A DNA stretch of 64,000 nucleotides, from positions 1-64,000 of the forward strand of contig NZ_FOAP01000026.1 in the NCBI RefSeq assembly GCF_900109545.1, written 5' to 3'. This document shows positions 55,235 to 64,000 of the stretch, in pieces. The position numbers were made by a program, and so were the translations under genes. Source of the stretch: Stigmatella aurantiaca (GTDB taxonomy: Bacteria; Myxococcota; Myxococcia; Myxococcales; Myxococcaceae). Position 1 is the stretch's first letter; each line of letters begins with the position of its first letter. Under the pieces are notes generated by a model, which was not told where the DNA came from, searched no databases, and was given only the letters and a program-made list of their open reading frames with translations.

Positions 55235-58200
55235 ATGGACAAGAACAAGATCATCGAAGCCGCCGCGAAGCTCGTCGCGAAGGGCGCCTACGACAAGGCC
55301 ATCAAGGAGTACCAGAAGGTCCTGGAGGCCGACCCGAAGGACGTGCGGGTCCTCCAGAAGATGGGCGAGCTGTACCAGAAGAAGAACGACAACGTTCAGG
55401 CCGCGCACTTCTTCACCAAGGTCGCCGAGAGCTACTCCTCGGATGGCTTCTTCCTGAAGGCCGTCGCCCTCTACAAGCAGGTCCTCAAGCTCAACCCGAA
55501 CCTGCTGGATGTGAACCTGAAGCTGGCGGATCTCCACCAGCAGCTCGGGCTGATGTCCGAGGCGATGGCGTACTTCCAGATCGTCGCCAATCACTACGAC
55601 AAGGCGGGCGATACCAAGGCCTCGCTCGACACGCTCAAGCGGATGGTCGATCTCGACCCCGAGAACGTGGCGTCGAGGATCAAGCTGGCCGAGCTGTACG
55701 CGCGCGAGAACATGACGGCCGAGGCCGTGCAGGAGTTCACCCGCGCCGCCGAGTACCTCAAGAAGAATGCCCGGGCGGATGACTACCAGCGCGTGGCCGA
55801 GCGCCTGTCCGCGCTGGAGCCCGACAACATCGCGCTCGCCAAGGAGCTGGCCTCCGGGTACCTCGCCAAGGGCGACCAGAAGCGCGCCCTGGCCAAGCTC
55901 CAGGTGGCCTTCAAGGCCGATGGCCGGGACGTCGAGACGCTGAGCATGCTCGCCCAGGCGTTCCAGGGCCTGGGGCAGACCGCCAAGACGATCTCCGTCT
56001 ACAAGGAGCTGGCCAAGGTCCATCAGGACAATGGCAGCGCCCAGGAGGCCAACGGCGTCTGGGACAAGATCGCCGAGCTGGATCCCCAGGACCCGGAGCT
56101 GCTCGCGAGGAGTGTTCAGGCCGCGGCCGTCGCGCGTGCCCCGGCGCCTGCCCGTGCGCCCCCGCGCGCCGCCGCGCCCGCGCCCGTGCCGACCCCGGCG
56201 CCTGTTCCCGCGCCTGCGCGCGCCCCGGCGCCCGCGGCCCCCGTCGCGGCCTCCGCGCCCGCTCCAACCCCCGCGACCCCGGCCCCCGTGCCCCGGCCTG
56301 CCCCCGCCGCGGCGGCCCCGGCAACCCCGGCCCCCGTGGGGCTCACCCGGGATCAGCTCGCCAAGCTGCTCACGGAGACCGACGTCTACGTCAAGTACGG
56401 GCTCCACGACAAAGCGCTGGAGCACCTGCGGAAGATCTTCGCCGTCGATCCCGAGAACCTCGACGCGCACGAGAAGGCGTACAACATCTACGTCGCCGCG
56501 GGGAACACCGCGCAGTCCTCCGAGCAGCTCCTCAACGTGCTGCGGCTGTGCACGCGCCGCGCGGACGTGCAGCGCGCGCAGCCCTACCTGGCCACCATCC
56601 TCCAGCAGAACCCCTCGCACCCCGAGGTGCCCGCGTTCCTCGTGGTGCTCCGGCTGGAGCCGCAGGAAGTGCAGCAGGCGGCCCACGTGGAGTCCGTGGG
56701 CGAGGACGCCATCCTGGTCGAGTCCAACGACGAGGAGATCGTCGTCGCGGATCCGCCGGATGACGCGCTCGCGCAGCCTCCTGGGGACGATCTGGCGCTG
56801 GCGACCTTGTCGGGGATGGACTCCGACGAGATCGTCGACGAGGGCCACGAGTCCACGATCATCAGCGACGAGGCGCTGGTGGGCGAGACCATCGTCACGG
56901 GAGAGGACTCCTTCTACGGCTCCGATGACGAGATGCTGTCCCCCGAGGCCAGCGACGAGACGCTGGCCGGTGGGGTGGTGGTGGATGACGAGCCGTCGTC
57001 CACCTTCGTGGATGAGCCCCTCGTGGCGGGCAGTGAGGACGACACCTCCTTCGCCGACGTGAGGCCCGAGTCCTCCGAGTACCTGGTGGAGGCGCCCGCC
57101 GAGGACGATGAGCCCATCGTCTCCGAGACGGGCCTGGAGGGCATGGCCCTCGGCGATGAGGACGAGCCGCCCCCCACGCGTCCGTCCATGCCGTCGGCCG
57201 ATCTGCTCCAGCATGCCTCCGGGCAGCCCCTGCTGGGGGATGACGACGAGGAGCTGCCCACCCGCGTCGCGGCGCGTCCGCTGGACGACGAGCCGTTCGA
57301 CAGCGAGCCCGAGGTCTCCGTCTCCACCGGGCTGGACTACCCGGACGAGCCGGAGGAGGCCACCACCGTCGTGGGCGCCGTGCTGGCCATGGAGCCGCCC
57401 GCGGACGAGCCCTTCGCTCCGGAGGACGAGGCGCCTGCCGCCGAGCCCGTGGCGGAGGAAGAGCCTGCGTCCGAGGAGTGCGACGAGGCGAGCTTCTTCC
57501 TGGATCAGGGGCTGACCGAGGAGGCGCGGGAGATCCTCGAGACGGTGATGATCGCCTTCCCGGGCCACGCGCGCGCCAGCGAGCTGATGGCGCGGCTGGA
57601 GGCGCTGGAGGCGGGCGGCGAGGCCTCGACGACGCAGGAGACCGAGACGGCCGAGTCGGCGGTGCCCGCCGTGCAGCCGCTGGGCGAGGAGTCCGAGGGG
57701 CGCGACGCGTTCGACCTGGCGGCGGAGCTGGCCGGGGAGATCGACAACCTGGGCGGGACGCCCGCCCCGGCGGCGGAGGACGACTTCCAGTACTCGGTCG
57801 AAGAGGTGTTCGCCGAGTTCAAGAAGGGCCTGGAGAAGGTGGTGAAGCCCGAGGACGTGGACACCCACTACGACCTGGGCATCGCCTACAAGGAAATGGG
57901 GCTCACCGACGACGCGCTCGGGGAGTTCCGCGTGGCGCGCCAGGGCTGCGTGGGCAAGAAGCGCGAGCTGGACTGCATCACCATGCTCGGCATGCTCCAC
58001 GGCATGCGGGGCGAGCACGTCGAGGCGGTGGAGATCTTCCGCGAGGGCCTGGCCCATCCGCACGCCACGGGCGAGGCCGCGAAGGCGCTGGGCTTCGAGC
58101 TGGCCACGGCCTACGAGGGCACGGGAGAGAACGGCAAGGCGCTCTACCACTACCAGCACGTGGCCGCGCTCGACCCGAAGTACCGCGATGTCTCCTCCCA

Positions 58201-58330
58201 GGTGGCGCGTCTGGCGGAGCTGACCGAGCCCGAGGAGGACCCCCTGACGCCGGCTCCGGCCGCCGTCCCCCCGCGAGCGGCCACTTCCGGGGTGGGCGCC
58301 CCCAAGGCGCGCAAAGTAGGCTACGTTTAG
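55235..58330 (+). CDS. sgmX: SgmX-type TPR protein, activator of type IV pili
   Basis: 1031 residues. Residues 1-290 form TPR repeats (for example DKAIKEYQKVLEADPKDVRVLQKMGELY). An Ala/Pro-rich linker (about 295-365) leads to a further TPR segment (about 370-470). A long acidic Asp/Glu/Ser-rich stretch spans about 490-760. C-terminal TPRs follow (about 830-1000). The architecture and its place after efp-accB-accC near pilQ match M. xanthus SgmX, which binds active MglA at the leading pole and stimulates pilus formation. The acidic region is probably disordered. It is followed closely by an AAA ATPase gene. Confidence 0.88.
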   Translation: MDKNKIIEAAAKLVAKGAYDKAIKEYQKVLEADPKDVRVLQKMGELYQKKNDNVQAAHFFTKVAESYSSDGFFLKAVALYKQVLKLNPNLLDVNLKLADLHQQLGLMSEAMAYFQIVANHYDKAGDTKASLDTLKRMVDLDPENVASRIKLAELYARENMTAEAVQEFTRAAEYLKKNARADDYQRVAERLSALEPDNIALAKELASGYLAKGDQKRALAKLQVAFKADGRDVETLSMLAQAFQGLGQTAKTISVYKELAKVHQDNGSAQEANGVWDKIAELDPQDPELLARSVQAAAVARAPAPARAPPRAAAPAPVPTPAPVPAPARAPAPAAPVAASAPAPTPATPAPVPRPAPAAAAPATPAPVGLTRDQLAKLLTETDVYVKYGLHDKALEHLRKIFAVDPENLDAHEKAYNIYVAAGNTAQSSEQLLNVLRLCTRRADVQRAQPYLATILQQNPSHPEVPAFLVVLRLEPQEVQQAAHVESVGEDAILVESNDEEIVVADPPDDALAQPPGDDLALATLSGMDSDEIVDEGHESTIISDEALVGETIVTGEDSFYGSDDEMLSPEASDETLAGGVVVDDEPSSTFVDEPLVAGSEDDTSFADVRPESSEYLVEAPAEDDEPIVSETGLEGMALGDEDEPPPTRPSMPSADLLQHASGQPLLGDDDEELPTRVAARPLDDEPFDSEPEVSVSTGLDYPDEPEEATTVVGAVLAMEPPADEPFAPEDEAPAAEPVAEEEPASEECDEASFFLDQGLTEEAREILETVMIAFPGHARASELMARLEALEAGGEASTTQETETAESAVPAVQPLGEESEGRDAFDLAAELAGEIDNLGGTPAPAAEDDFQYSVEEVFAEFKKGLEKVVKPEDVDTHYDLGIAYKEMGLTDDALGEFRVARQGCVGKKRELDCITMLGMLHGMRGEHVEAVEIFREGLAHPHATGEAAKALGFELATAYEGTGENGKALYHYQHVAALDPKYRDVSSQVARLAELTEPEEDPLTPAPAAVPPRAATSGVGAPKARKVGYV

Positions 58331-58348
58331 TTCAGTCCGGCGGAGCCT

Positions 58349-59293
58349 ATGACGACCTACATCGATTTCTTCGAGCTCACGACGGAGCCGTTCTCCAACG
58401 CGCCGGTGAGCCGGTTCTATTACAACTCCGTCCAGCACTCGCAGGCCCTCACCCGGCTGATGCACGCCGTCAGCTACATGAAGGGCCTGTCCATCCTCGT
58501 GGGCGACATTGGCGCGGGGAAGACGACGCTGGCGCGGCGGATGCTCGATTCGCTGCCGGAGGCCGAGTACGAGGCGGCGCTGCTCGTCATCATCCACTCG
58601 GGCATCACCGCCAACTGGCTCCTGCGCCGCATTGCGCTCCAGCTCGGCGTGGAGAACCCCGCCCAGGAGAAGCTGGCGCTCCTGTCCCAGCTCTACCAGC
58701 GGCTCCTGCAGATCTACGAGTCCGGCAAGAAGGCCGTCGTCCTCATCGACGAGGCGCAGATGCTGGAGACCCGCGAGCTGATGGAGGAGTTCCGGGGGCT
58801 GCTGAACCTGGAGGTGCCCGAGCGCAAGCTCATCTCCTTCGTGTTCTTCGGGCTGCCGGAGATCGAGAAGAACCTCAAGCTGGACCCGCCGCTCGCCCAG
58901 CGGGTGGCCTTCCGCTACAAGCTGGAGCCGTTCACCGCCGAGTCTACCGAGGCCTACATCAAGCACCGGTTGCGGCTCGCGGGCTGCCCCCGCATGCCCT
59001 TTACACCGGAGGCCCTGCTGGCGGTCCATCAGGCCTCGGGGGGCACCCCCCGCGTCATCAACACCCTGTGCGACAACGCGCTCTTCGAGGCGTTCCTGTC
59101 GCGCCAGGAGTCCATCTCCGAGGAGTTGATTCGCCGGGTGGCGGACAATCTGGGCCTTCAGGGCTCGGTCAGTCCGGCTGCGGAGGGGGTGTCGAAGCCC
59201 ACCGCCTCCCTGGCGCCAAGCAGCCGGCCAAGCGGCTCCAAGGTGGACCTCGCGGAGATCGACCGCTACCTCGAGGGTCTCGGTAAGCTGTAG
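58349..59293 (+). CDS. ExeA/GspA-like AAA ATPase
   Basis: 314 residues. Walker A is GDIGAGKTTL near 51 and Walker B is VVLIDEAQ; GTPRVINTLCDNAL is typical of the ExeA-type AAA_22 family. ExeA/GspA proteins help insert secretin pores through peptidoglycan. This one has no membrane helix or peptidoglycan-binding domain; its C-terminal 50 residues are Ser/Pro-rich then a short helix (IDRYLEGL). It starts 18 bases after sgmX, so they are cotranscribed. A link to polar pilus machinery is inferred from context. Confidence 0.85.
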   Translation: MTTYIDFFELTTEPFSNAPVSRFYYNSVQHSQALTRLMHAVSYMKGLSILVGDIGAGKTTLARRMLDSLPEAEYEAALLVIIHSGITANWLLRRIALQLGVENPAQEKLALLSQLYQRLLQIYESGKKAVVLIDEAQMLETRELMEEFRGLLNLEVPERKLISFVFFGLPEIEKNLKLDPPLAQRVAFRYKLEPFTAESTEAYIKHRLRLAGCPRMPFTPEALLAVHQASGGTPRVINTLCDNALFEAFLSRQESISEELIRRVADNLGLQGSVSPAAEGVSKPTASLAPSSRPSGSKVDLAEIDRYLEGLGKL

Positions 59294-59298
59294 CGGTT

Positions 59299-62200
59299 TT
59301 GGCCACTCCGAGCCGTCAGGGCGCGCGCAAGGCGCTGCTGGGGATCCTCCTGCTCTTGCTGGGGGCCGTCCTGGTGCTGCGCACGTCCATGGCCTGGGAT
59401 GCGGCGTGCACGCTCGCGCGGCGGCAGTTGCCCGAGCTGCTCGGGCTGGATGTCGGCATTGGCCAGTGCGAGTTGGACCCGCTGGGCCAGCGGGTCATCC
59501 TGCGGGGCCTGTCCCTCTTCACCCCCGGCACCGACACGCCGCTGTTCGCCGCGGACATGGCCGAGGTGCGGCTGGGGTTCATCCGCCCCCTGTCCGGCAA
59601 GCTGAACCTGGAGCTGGTCCGCGTGCAGCGGCCGCGGGTGGCGCTGGATCTCTCCCGTCCCTCGGACGGGCCGAAGGAGGCGTCCACGTGCGGCCTGGGC
59701 CCCCTGGGGCGGCTGCGCATCTCCCGGCTGGCGCTCACGGGCGCCCAGGTCCGGCTGGCCCTGCCCGGCGGCAAGCGGGTGGAGGTGACGGACCTGGATG
59801 TGGAGTGGCGGGACCGCTGGGGCGTCGCCGAGTTCGACGTGGAGGCGCAGCGGGGCAAGGTGTGGCTGGGGCCGGACAGCGGGGAGGTGCCCCTCCGGCG
59901 CCTGGTGCTGTCCGGCGGCCTGGATGTGGACTCGGAGCTGGTGGAGTTCAACCGCGCCGAGGTGGCCCTGGATGAAGTCAGTGTGAACCTCTCGGGCCGC
60001 GTGGAGTCGTTCTGCGAGCCGCAGCTCGCGCTGGACGCGCAGGTGTTCTTGCCGCTGAGCGCGCTGTCGCGCACGGGCGTGTTGCCGCAGCCCGCCTCGG
60101 GGCACCTCTGGTCCCGGCTCACGGTGAATGGGCCTCCGGCGGCGCCCCACGTGAGCATGGAACTGTCGGCGAGCAACCTCGCCTATGACCGGTTCGGGCC
60201 CTCCTCGCTCTCGGCCCGGCTGCTCTATTCGGGGGAGCAGCTCCGGGTGGAGCAGCTGACGGTGCCCGTGGGCAATGGGCGGGCCGAGATTCGCGGCCTG
60301 GTGCGGCTCGTGCCGGGCTTCCCCGTGCAGGTGGAGGTGGCGACGTATGACGCGTCGCTGGGCCGCATCCTGGCGCAGGCGGGGCTCAAGGGCTCCTGGG
60401 TGGACTTCCCGGCCACCGCCAGCGGGAAGCTGTCGGGCTCCCTGTTTCCCCGCTTCCAGCTCGCGGGGGACATGGATGTGCGCACCGGGCGCTTCGTGCT
60501 GGCCACGCATGCCTTCGATGCTCCGGAGCGCGGCGGGCTCACGCTGCTGACGTTCGAGAAGGGCAGCGTGCAGACCCAGCTCAAGATTCTCCCGGACCGC
60601 GTGTCCTTCACCGGTGCCCAGGTGGAGTCAGGCCACTCCCGGCTGAACGCGGACGTGACGCTCTTCTACGACACGTCGCGGGGGCTGGAGGTCCGAGGGC
60701 AAGGGGAGGTGGACCTGTCGGACTACGGGGCCATCGCCGAGCTGGCCTGGGCGGGCAAGGGGACGGCGGGCTTCTCGGTGGTGGGGCCGTACAACGACGT
60801 GCGCGTGGATGCGAACCTCTCCCTGCGCGACCTCACCTTCTGGGGCTTCGGGCTGGGCGTGGTGCAGGGCAAGGTGACGTACGAGGACGGGGTCCTCGGC
60901 TTCCCGTCGCTGTCCGGGCAGAAGGGGCGCACGCCGTATTTTGGCAAGGCGGCGCTGACCTTTGGCACGTCGCTGCACGCCCGGGCCGAGGTGAACGTGC
61001 CGCAGGGGCGGACCGAGGACCTGCTCGACATCATCGCGGGCCTGCACCCGAACATGGCCCTCTTGCAGGGCACGCTCGCGGGCGCGGCCTCGGGACGGGT
61101 GGAGATCGACAGCCCGGTGGATCGTTTCGAGGGGCTGGTGGCGCTCGATTTCAAGGACACCACCTACTACGGGCGCCGGGTGGGGGAGGGCTCCACCCGG
61201 CTGCGCTTCGTGGATGGCAAGGCGATGGTGCTGGAGCGCACCGTGCTGGAGGGGCCGCTCGGGCGGAGCTGGGCCGAGGGCACCTTCACCTTCGCCGGAG
61301 ACCTGGACTACCGCTTCGGGATTGAGAACCTCTCGCTGGCGGAGATGGTGGGGCCGGAGCTGGCGGCACAGATGGGCATGCAGGGCGTGCTCACGCTGGA
61401 GGGCCGGGTGGAGGGCAACTCCGAGCTGCCGGTGACGGTGGCCTCCCTGCACAGCCCCCGCGTGACGTTCGCGGACCGGGATCTCGGCGAGCTGTTCCTG
61501 GAGGGCAAGCTGGAGGGCCGGGAGCTGGAGATCTCCGGCAAGCCCTTCCAGGACGCCAGCGGCGTGCTGTCGATGAAGGTCAAGGAGCCGTTCCCCTTCG
61601 AGGCCTCGGTGACGCTGGCGCTGCCGGAGATCCGCCCCCTGCTGCCCCAGCGGGTGGTGACCCAGGGCGTGTCCGGCGCGCTCTCGGCGTACCTCAGCGC
61701 GCAGGGCAACCTGCGCAACCTGGAGGCCATGCAGGTGAGCGGCACGGTGGACAAGCTCTCCCTGTCCCAGGGGCCCTTGAGCGGCCAGAACGAGGGCCCC
61801 ATCATCCTGAGCTACGCGGGCGGCCGGCTGGAGGTGCAGTCCTTTGCCTTCCGGGGCCCGGACACGGAGCTGTCGGCCTCGGGCTGGATGGGGCCGCGCG
61901 CGATGGACCTCAACCTGCGCGGCGCGGTGGACCTGCGGCTGATCGAAGCGCTGAGCCCCGAGGTGGAGCGCACCGCGGGCAAGATGGCCTTCCAGCTCCA
62001 GGCCACGGGCCCCCTGGAGAAGCCCTCCCTGGCGGGAGACGCGGAGCTCACCGACGTGCGGCTCTCCCTGCGGGGCCGGCCGCTGACGCTGCGCAACGTG
62101 TCCGGCCGGGCCACGTTCACGGACCAGTGGGTGCTGCTCAAGGGCTTCCGCGGCATGCTCAACGAGGGGACCATCACCGCCAGCGGCGAGCTCGTCCTCA

Positions 62201-63204
62201 AGCAGCTCCAGCTCGACAAGGTGTCGCTGGTGGCGGAGCTGGAGAACGCCACTTACCGCGTGCTGGACGACCTGCCCGTCACGCTGTCCGGCGCGCTGCA
62301 GCTCACCGGCACGCCCGACGCGCTGCTGCTCGCGGGCGATGTGGACGTGCTGCGGCTGCGCTACCAGAAGGGGTTGGATCTGGATGGCCTCCTCAAGAAC
62401 GCCGGGCGGCGCAGCGTGCTGCCCACCTCGGCGGAGAAGCCCCGGGAGTTCCTCTCCTTCGATGTGCGCACGCACCTGAAGGACGTGCGGGTGGACAACA
62501 ACCTGGCGCGGGCGCGGCTCCTGGGGGACTTGCGGCTGACGGGCACCAACGTGCGGCCGGGGCTCCTGGGCCGGGTGGAGGCCGCCGAGGGCAGCCAGGT
62601 GTTCTTCCGCAACAACCAGTTCGCCCTGAGCGAGGGGCAGGTCGAGTTCCGGGAGCGCTACGGCATCGACATGGTCTTCGACGTCCGGGCGCAGACCCTG
62701 GTGCGCGAGTACACCGTCAAGGTCCACGCCTTCGGCCGGCCCGCGGACCCCCAGGTGCTCTTCTCCTCGGAGCCCTCCCTGGCCGAGGGGGATGTGCTCT
62801 CGCTGCTCACCCTGGGCGTGACGAGCACGGACAAGGAGACCGCGGCCTCGGCCAGCGCGGGCCTGGCCGCGGAGGCGCTCTTCAATGCCTCGGGGCTGGA
62901 CCGGCAAGTGAAGCGCTTTTTGCCCAGCAACTCCATCTTGAAGGACCTGTCCTTCCAGATCTCCACCACCTACAACGACGCCACCCGTCAGGCGGAGCCG
63001 ACCGCACAACTGGAGTCGAAGATCCTCAGTGACCAGCTTAAGATCGGTATGACACAACCGGTCAGCGGGCGCGGGACGCGCGCCCGTGCCGAGTATCGCT
63101 TCGACAACCGCCTCTCCGCGCAGGCTCAGTGGGACAACGAGAACAACGAAGCCGCCCTGGGCAACCTCGGTCTCGAGCTCAAATTGAGCTGGGAGGTCGA
63201 GTAG
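59299..63204 (+). CDS. tamB: Translocation and assembly module protein TamB (DUF490/AsmA-like)
   Basis: 1301 residues. An N-terminal membrane anchor (about 10-30) precedes an extended beta-rich body, as in TamB/AsmA-like lipid-bridge proteins. The C-terminal DUF490 domain (about 950-1301) ends with LGLELKLSWEVE and includes FFRNNQFALSEGQVEFRERYG. TamB helps outer-membrane protein or lipid transport with an Omp85 partner, and an Omp85 gene follows directly. The start is TTG at 59299, which keeps the anchor; the first ATG (59389) would delete it. It begins five bases after the ATPase gene. Confidence 0.92.
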   Translation: MATPSRQGARKALLGILLLLLGAVLVLRTSMAWDAACTLARRQLPELLGLDVGIGQCELDPLGQRVILRGLSLFTPGTDTPLFAADMAEVRLGFIRPLSGKLNLELVRVQRPRVALDLSRPSDGPKEASTCGLGPLGRLRISRLALTGAQVRLALPGGKRVEVTDLDVEWRDRWGVAEFDVEAQRGKVWLGPDSGEVPLRRLVLSGGLDVDSELVEFNRAEVALDEVSVNLSGRVESFCEPQLALDAQVFLPLSALSRTGVLPQPASGHLWSRLTVNGPPAAPHVSMELSASNLAYDRFGPSSLSARLLYSGEQLRVEQLTVPVGNGRAEIRGLVRLVPGFPVQVEVATYDASLGRILAQAGLKGSWVDFPATASGKLSGSLFPRFQLAGDMDVRTGRFVLATHAFDAPERGGLTLLTFEKGSVQTQLKILPDRVSFTGAQVESGHSRLNADVTLFYDTSRGLEVRGQGEVDLSDYGAIAELAWAGKGTAGFSVVGPYNDVRVDANLSLRDLTFWGFGLGVVQGKVTYEDGVLGFPSLSGQKGRTPYFGKAALTFGTSLHARAEVNVPQGRTEDLLDIIAGLHPNMALLQGTLAGAASGRVEIDSPVDRFEGLVALDFKDTTYYGRRVGEGSTRLRFVDGKAMVLERTVLEGPLGRSWAEGTFTFAGDLDYRFGIENLSLAEMVGPELAAQMGMQGVLTLEGRVEGNSELPVTVASLHSPRVTFADRDLGELFLEGKLEGRELEISGKPFQDASGVLSMKVKEPFPFEASVTLALPEIRPLLPQRVVTQGVSGALSAYLSAQGNLRNLEAMQVSGTVDKLSLSQGPLSGQNEGPIILSYAGGRLEVQSFAFRGPDTELSASGWMGPRAMDLNLRGAVDLRLIEALSPEVERTAGKMAFQLQATGPLEKPSLAGDAELTDVRLSLRGRPLTLRNVSGRATFTDQWVLLKGFRGMLNEGTITASGELVLKQLQLDKVSLVAELENATYRVLDDLPVTLSGALQLTGTPDALLLAGDVDVLRLRYQKGLDLDGLLKNAGRRSVLPTSAEKPREFLSFDVRTHLKDVRVDNNLARARLLGDLRLTGTNVRPGLLGRVEAAEGSQVFFRNNQFALSEGQVEFRERYGIDMVFDVRAQTLVREYTVKVHAFGRPADPQVLFSSEPSLAEGDVLSLLTLGVTSTDKETAASASAGLAAEALFNASGLDRQVKRFLPSNSILKDLSFQISTTYNDATRQAEPTAQLESKILSDQLKIGMTQPVSGRGTRARAEYRFDNRLSAQAQWDNENNEAALGNLGLELKLSWEVE

Positions 63205-64000
63205 CGCTCGCGGTGTGCCTGCTCGCCGCCTGTGGGGTCCTGGCGAGCCCTCCCATCCCCGGGGAGGCGTTCTCCGCTCCCCCCAACGTGGTGGCGGTGG
63301 AGCTGGTGTTGCCCGAGGGCTCGGACACGCAGGGGCTGGCGGGGCTGGTGGAGGTGCGGCGCGGCCAGGTGCTCTCGCCCCGGGCGGTGCGCCAGAGCGT
63401 GGAGGGGCTGTGGAACACGGGCCGCTTCACCGACGTGGTGGCCCGGACGGTGGAGGTGCCCGGAGGGGTGAGGCTGGTGTTCCACCTCACGCCGGTCCAG
63501 CGGCTCACGCGGCTGGTCATCGAGGGGAACGTCGTCCTGAGCGACGAGGAGATTCGTGAGGCCAGCGGCCTGCAAGAGGGCACCCCGCTGGATCCCGATG
63601 CGCTGGATGCGGCCAAGGAGGCCATCGCCGCGGCCTACCGCCACAAGGGCTACCACCAGGCGCGGGTGGCGGACACCCAGGAGCCCGTGCCGGAGGGGGT
63701 CGTCCTGGTGTTCACGCTGGAGGAGGGCGAGCCGCTGCGCATCGGCCGGGTGACGTTCACGGGCAGCCCCGGCCTGGCCCTGCCCCGGCTGATGGAGTCC
63801 CTGGGGCTGGAGCTGGGCATGGTGTTCGACCAGGCGCGGCTGGAGGCCAGCCTGGAGCGGCTGCGGAGGCTGCTGCGGGAGCAGCGCTACTACCGCGCAC
63901 GGGTGGGCGCCCTCCAGGTGACGCAGGAGGACGGCCGCGCGGCGGTGACGGTGCCCCTGTCGGCGGGCCCGCGCTACGCCTTCCACTTCCATGGCAACCA
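63129..64000 (+). CDS. Omp85/BamA-TamA family protein, N-terminal part (cut by window end)
   Basis: The frame is open to the end of the window. A hydrophobic signal (GRVALAVCLLAACGVLAS) is followed by POTRA-like repeats: VAVELVLPEGSDTQGLAGL with LWNTGRFTDV, then LTRLVIEGNVVLSDEEIREA with YRHKGYHQARV, then LRIGRVTFTGSP with REQRYYRARV. The barrel would lie beyond the window. The start is uncertain: GTG 63129 gives a long basic n-region and overlaps tamB by 76 bases; GTG 63213 would give a signal without basic residues. Together with tamB this is probably a TamA/BamA-type pair. Confidence 0.85.
   Translation, partial: MGQREQRSRPGQPRSRAQIELGGRVALAVCLLAACGVLASPPIPGEAFSAPPNVVAVELVLPEGSDTQGLAGLVEVRRGQVLSPRAVRQSVEGLWNTGRFTDVVARTVEVPGGVRLVFHLTPVQRLTRLVIEGNVVLSDEEIREASGLQEGTPLDPDALDAAKEAIAAAYRHKGYHQARVADTQEPVPEGVVLVFTLEEGEPLRIGRVTFTGSPGLALPRLMESLGLELGMVFDQARLEASLERLRRLLREQRYYRARVGALQVTQEDGRAAVTVPLSAGPRYAFHFHGN

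Overview
The window is high-GC DNA from a myxobacterium, most likely the Cystobacterineae (Myxococcus, Stigmatella, Cystobacter and Archangium relatives). The evidence is a complete Myxococcus-type type IV pilus (T4P) locus, several Ser/Thr kinases including a three-module kinase/ATPase/histidine kinase, a DUF2381-like gene tail beside a kinase, and an SgmX-type TPR protein. The genus is inference. I saw no tRNA, rRNA, CRISPR or insertion sequence. Genes are dense, and no gap without a gene exceeds about 230 bases.

Region 1 (1-13.5 kb) looks accessory. It holds a DUF2381-like gene tail overlapping an active membrane Ser/Thr kinase, a predicted pseudokinase, a 14-repeat RCC1 lipoprotein, a divergent HExxH metalloprotease lipoprotein, an aldo/keto reductase and a 1763-residue kinase/AAA/GAF/histidine-kinase protein.

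Region 2 (13.5-30 kb) is mostly housekeeping with unstudied passengers. A minus-strand operon starts with alaS and continues through a lipoprotein, a PilZ-Hsp70 fusion and two related coiled-coil proteins, with ATGA overlaps or 1-21 nt gaps. A HEAT-repeat protein and a HAMP membrane protein follow on the plus strand. A second minus-strand group runs trmB, response regulator-GGDEF, a lipoprotein, a Pro-rich protein with an Hfq/Sm-like tail, a cupredoxin-like protein and a DinG-type exonuclease-helicase. ribF lies divergent to trmB.

Region 3 (30-52 kb) is the T4P cluster. pilB, pilT, pilC, pilS and pilR run forward. They converge at a strong terminator on a minus-strand block of two tandem major pilins followed by pilG, pilH and pilI. 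A shared control region holds a near-perfect sigma-54 promoter for pilA and separates that block from pilD, pilS2, pilR2, pilM, pilN, pilO, pilP and pilQ on the plus strand. PilB/PilT are the motors, PilC the platform, PilM-PilP the alignment complex, PilQ the secretin, PilD the prepilin peptidase and PilS/PilR the regulators of pilA.

Region 4 (51-64 kb) carries a small lipoprotein gene, a Roadblock/LC7 protein, efp, accB, accC, sgmX (a polar activator of T4P in M. xanthus), an ExeA-like AAA ATPase, tamB and the start of an Omp85/BamA gene cut by the window edge. This links pilus assembly, polarity control and outer-membrane biogenesis in one block.
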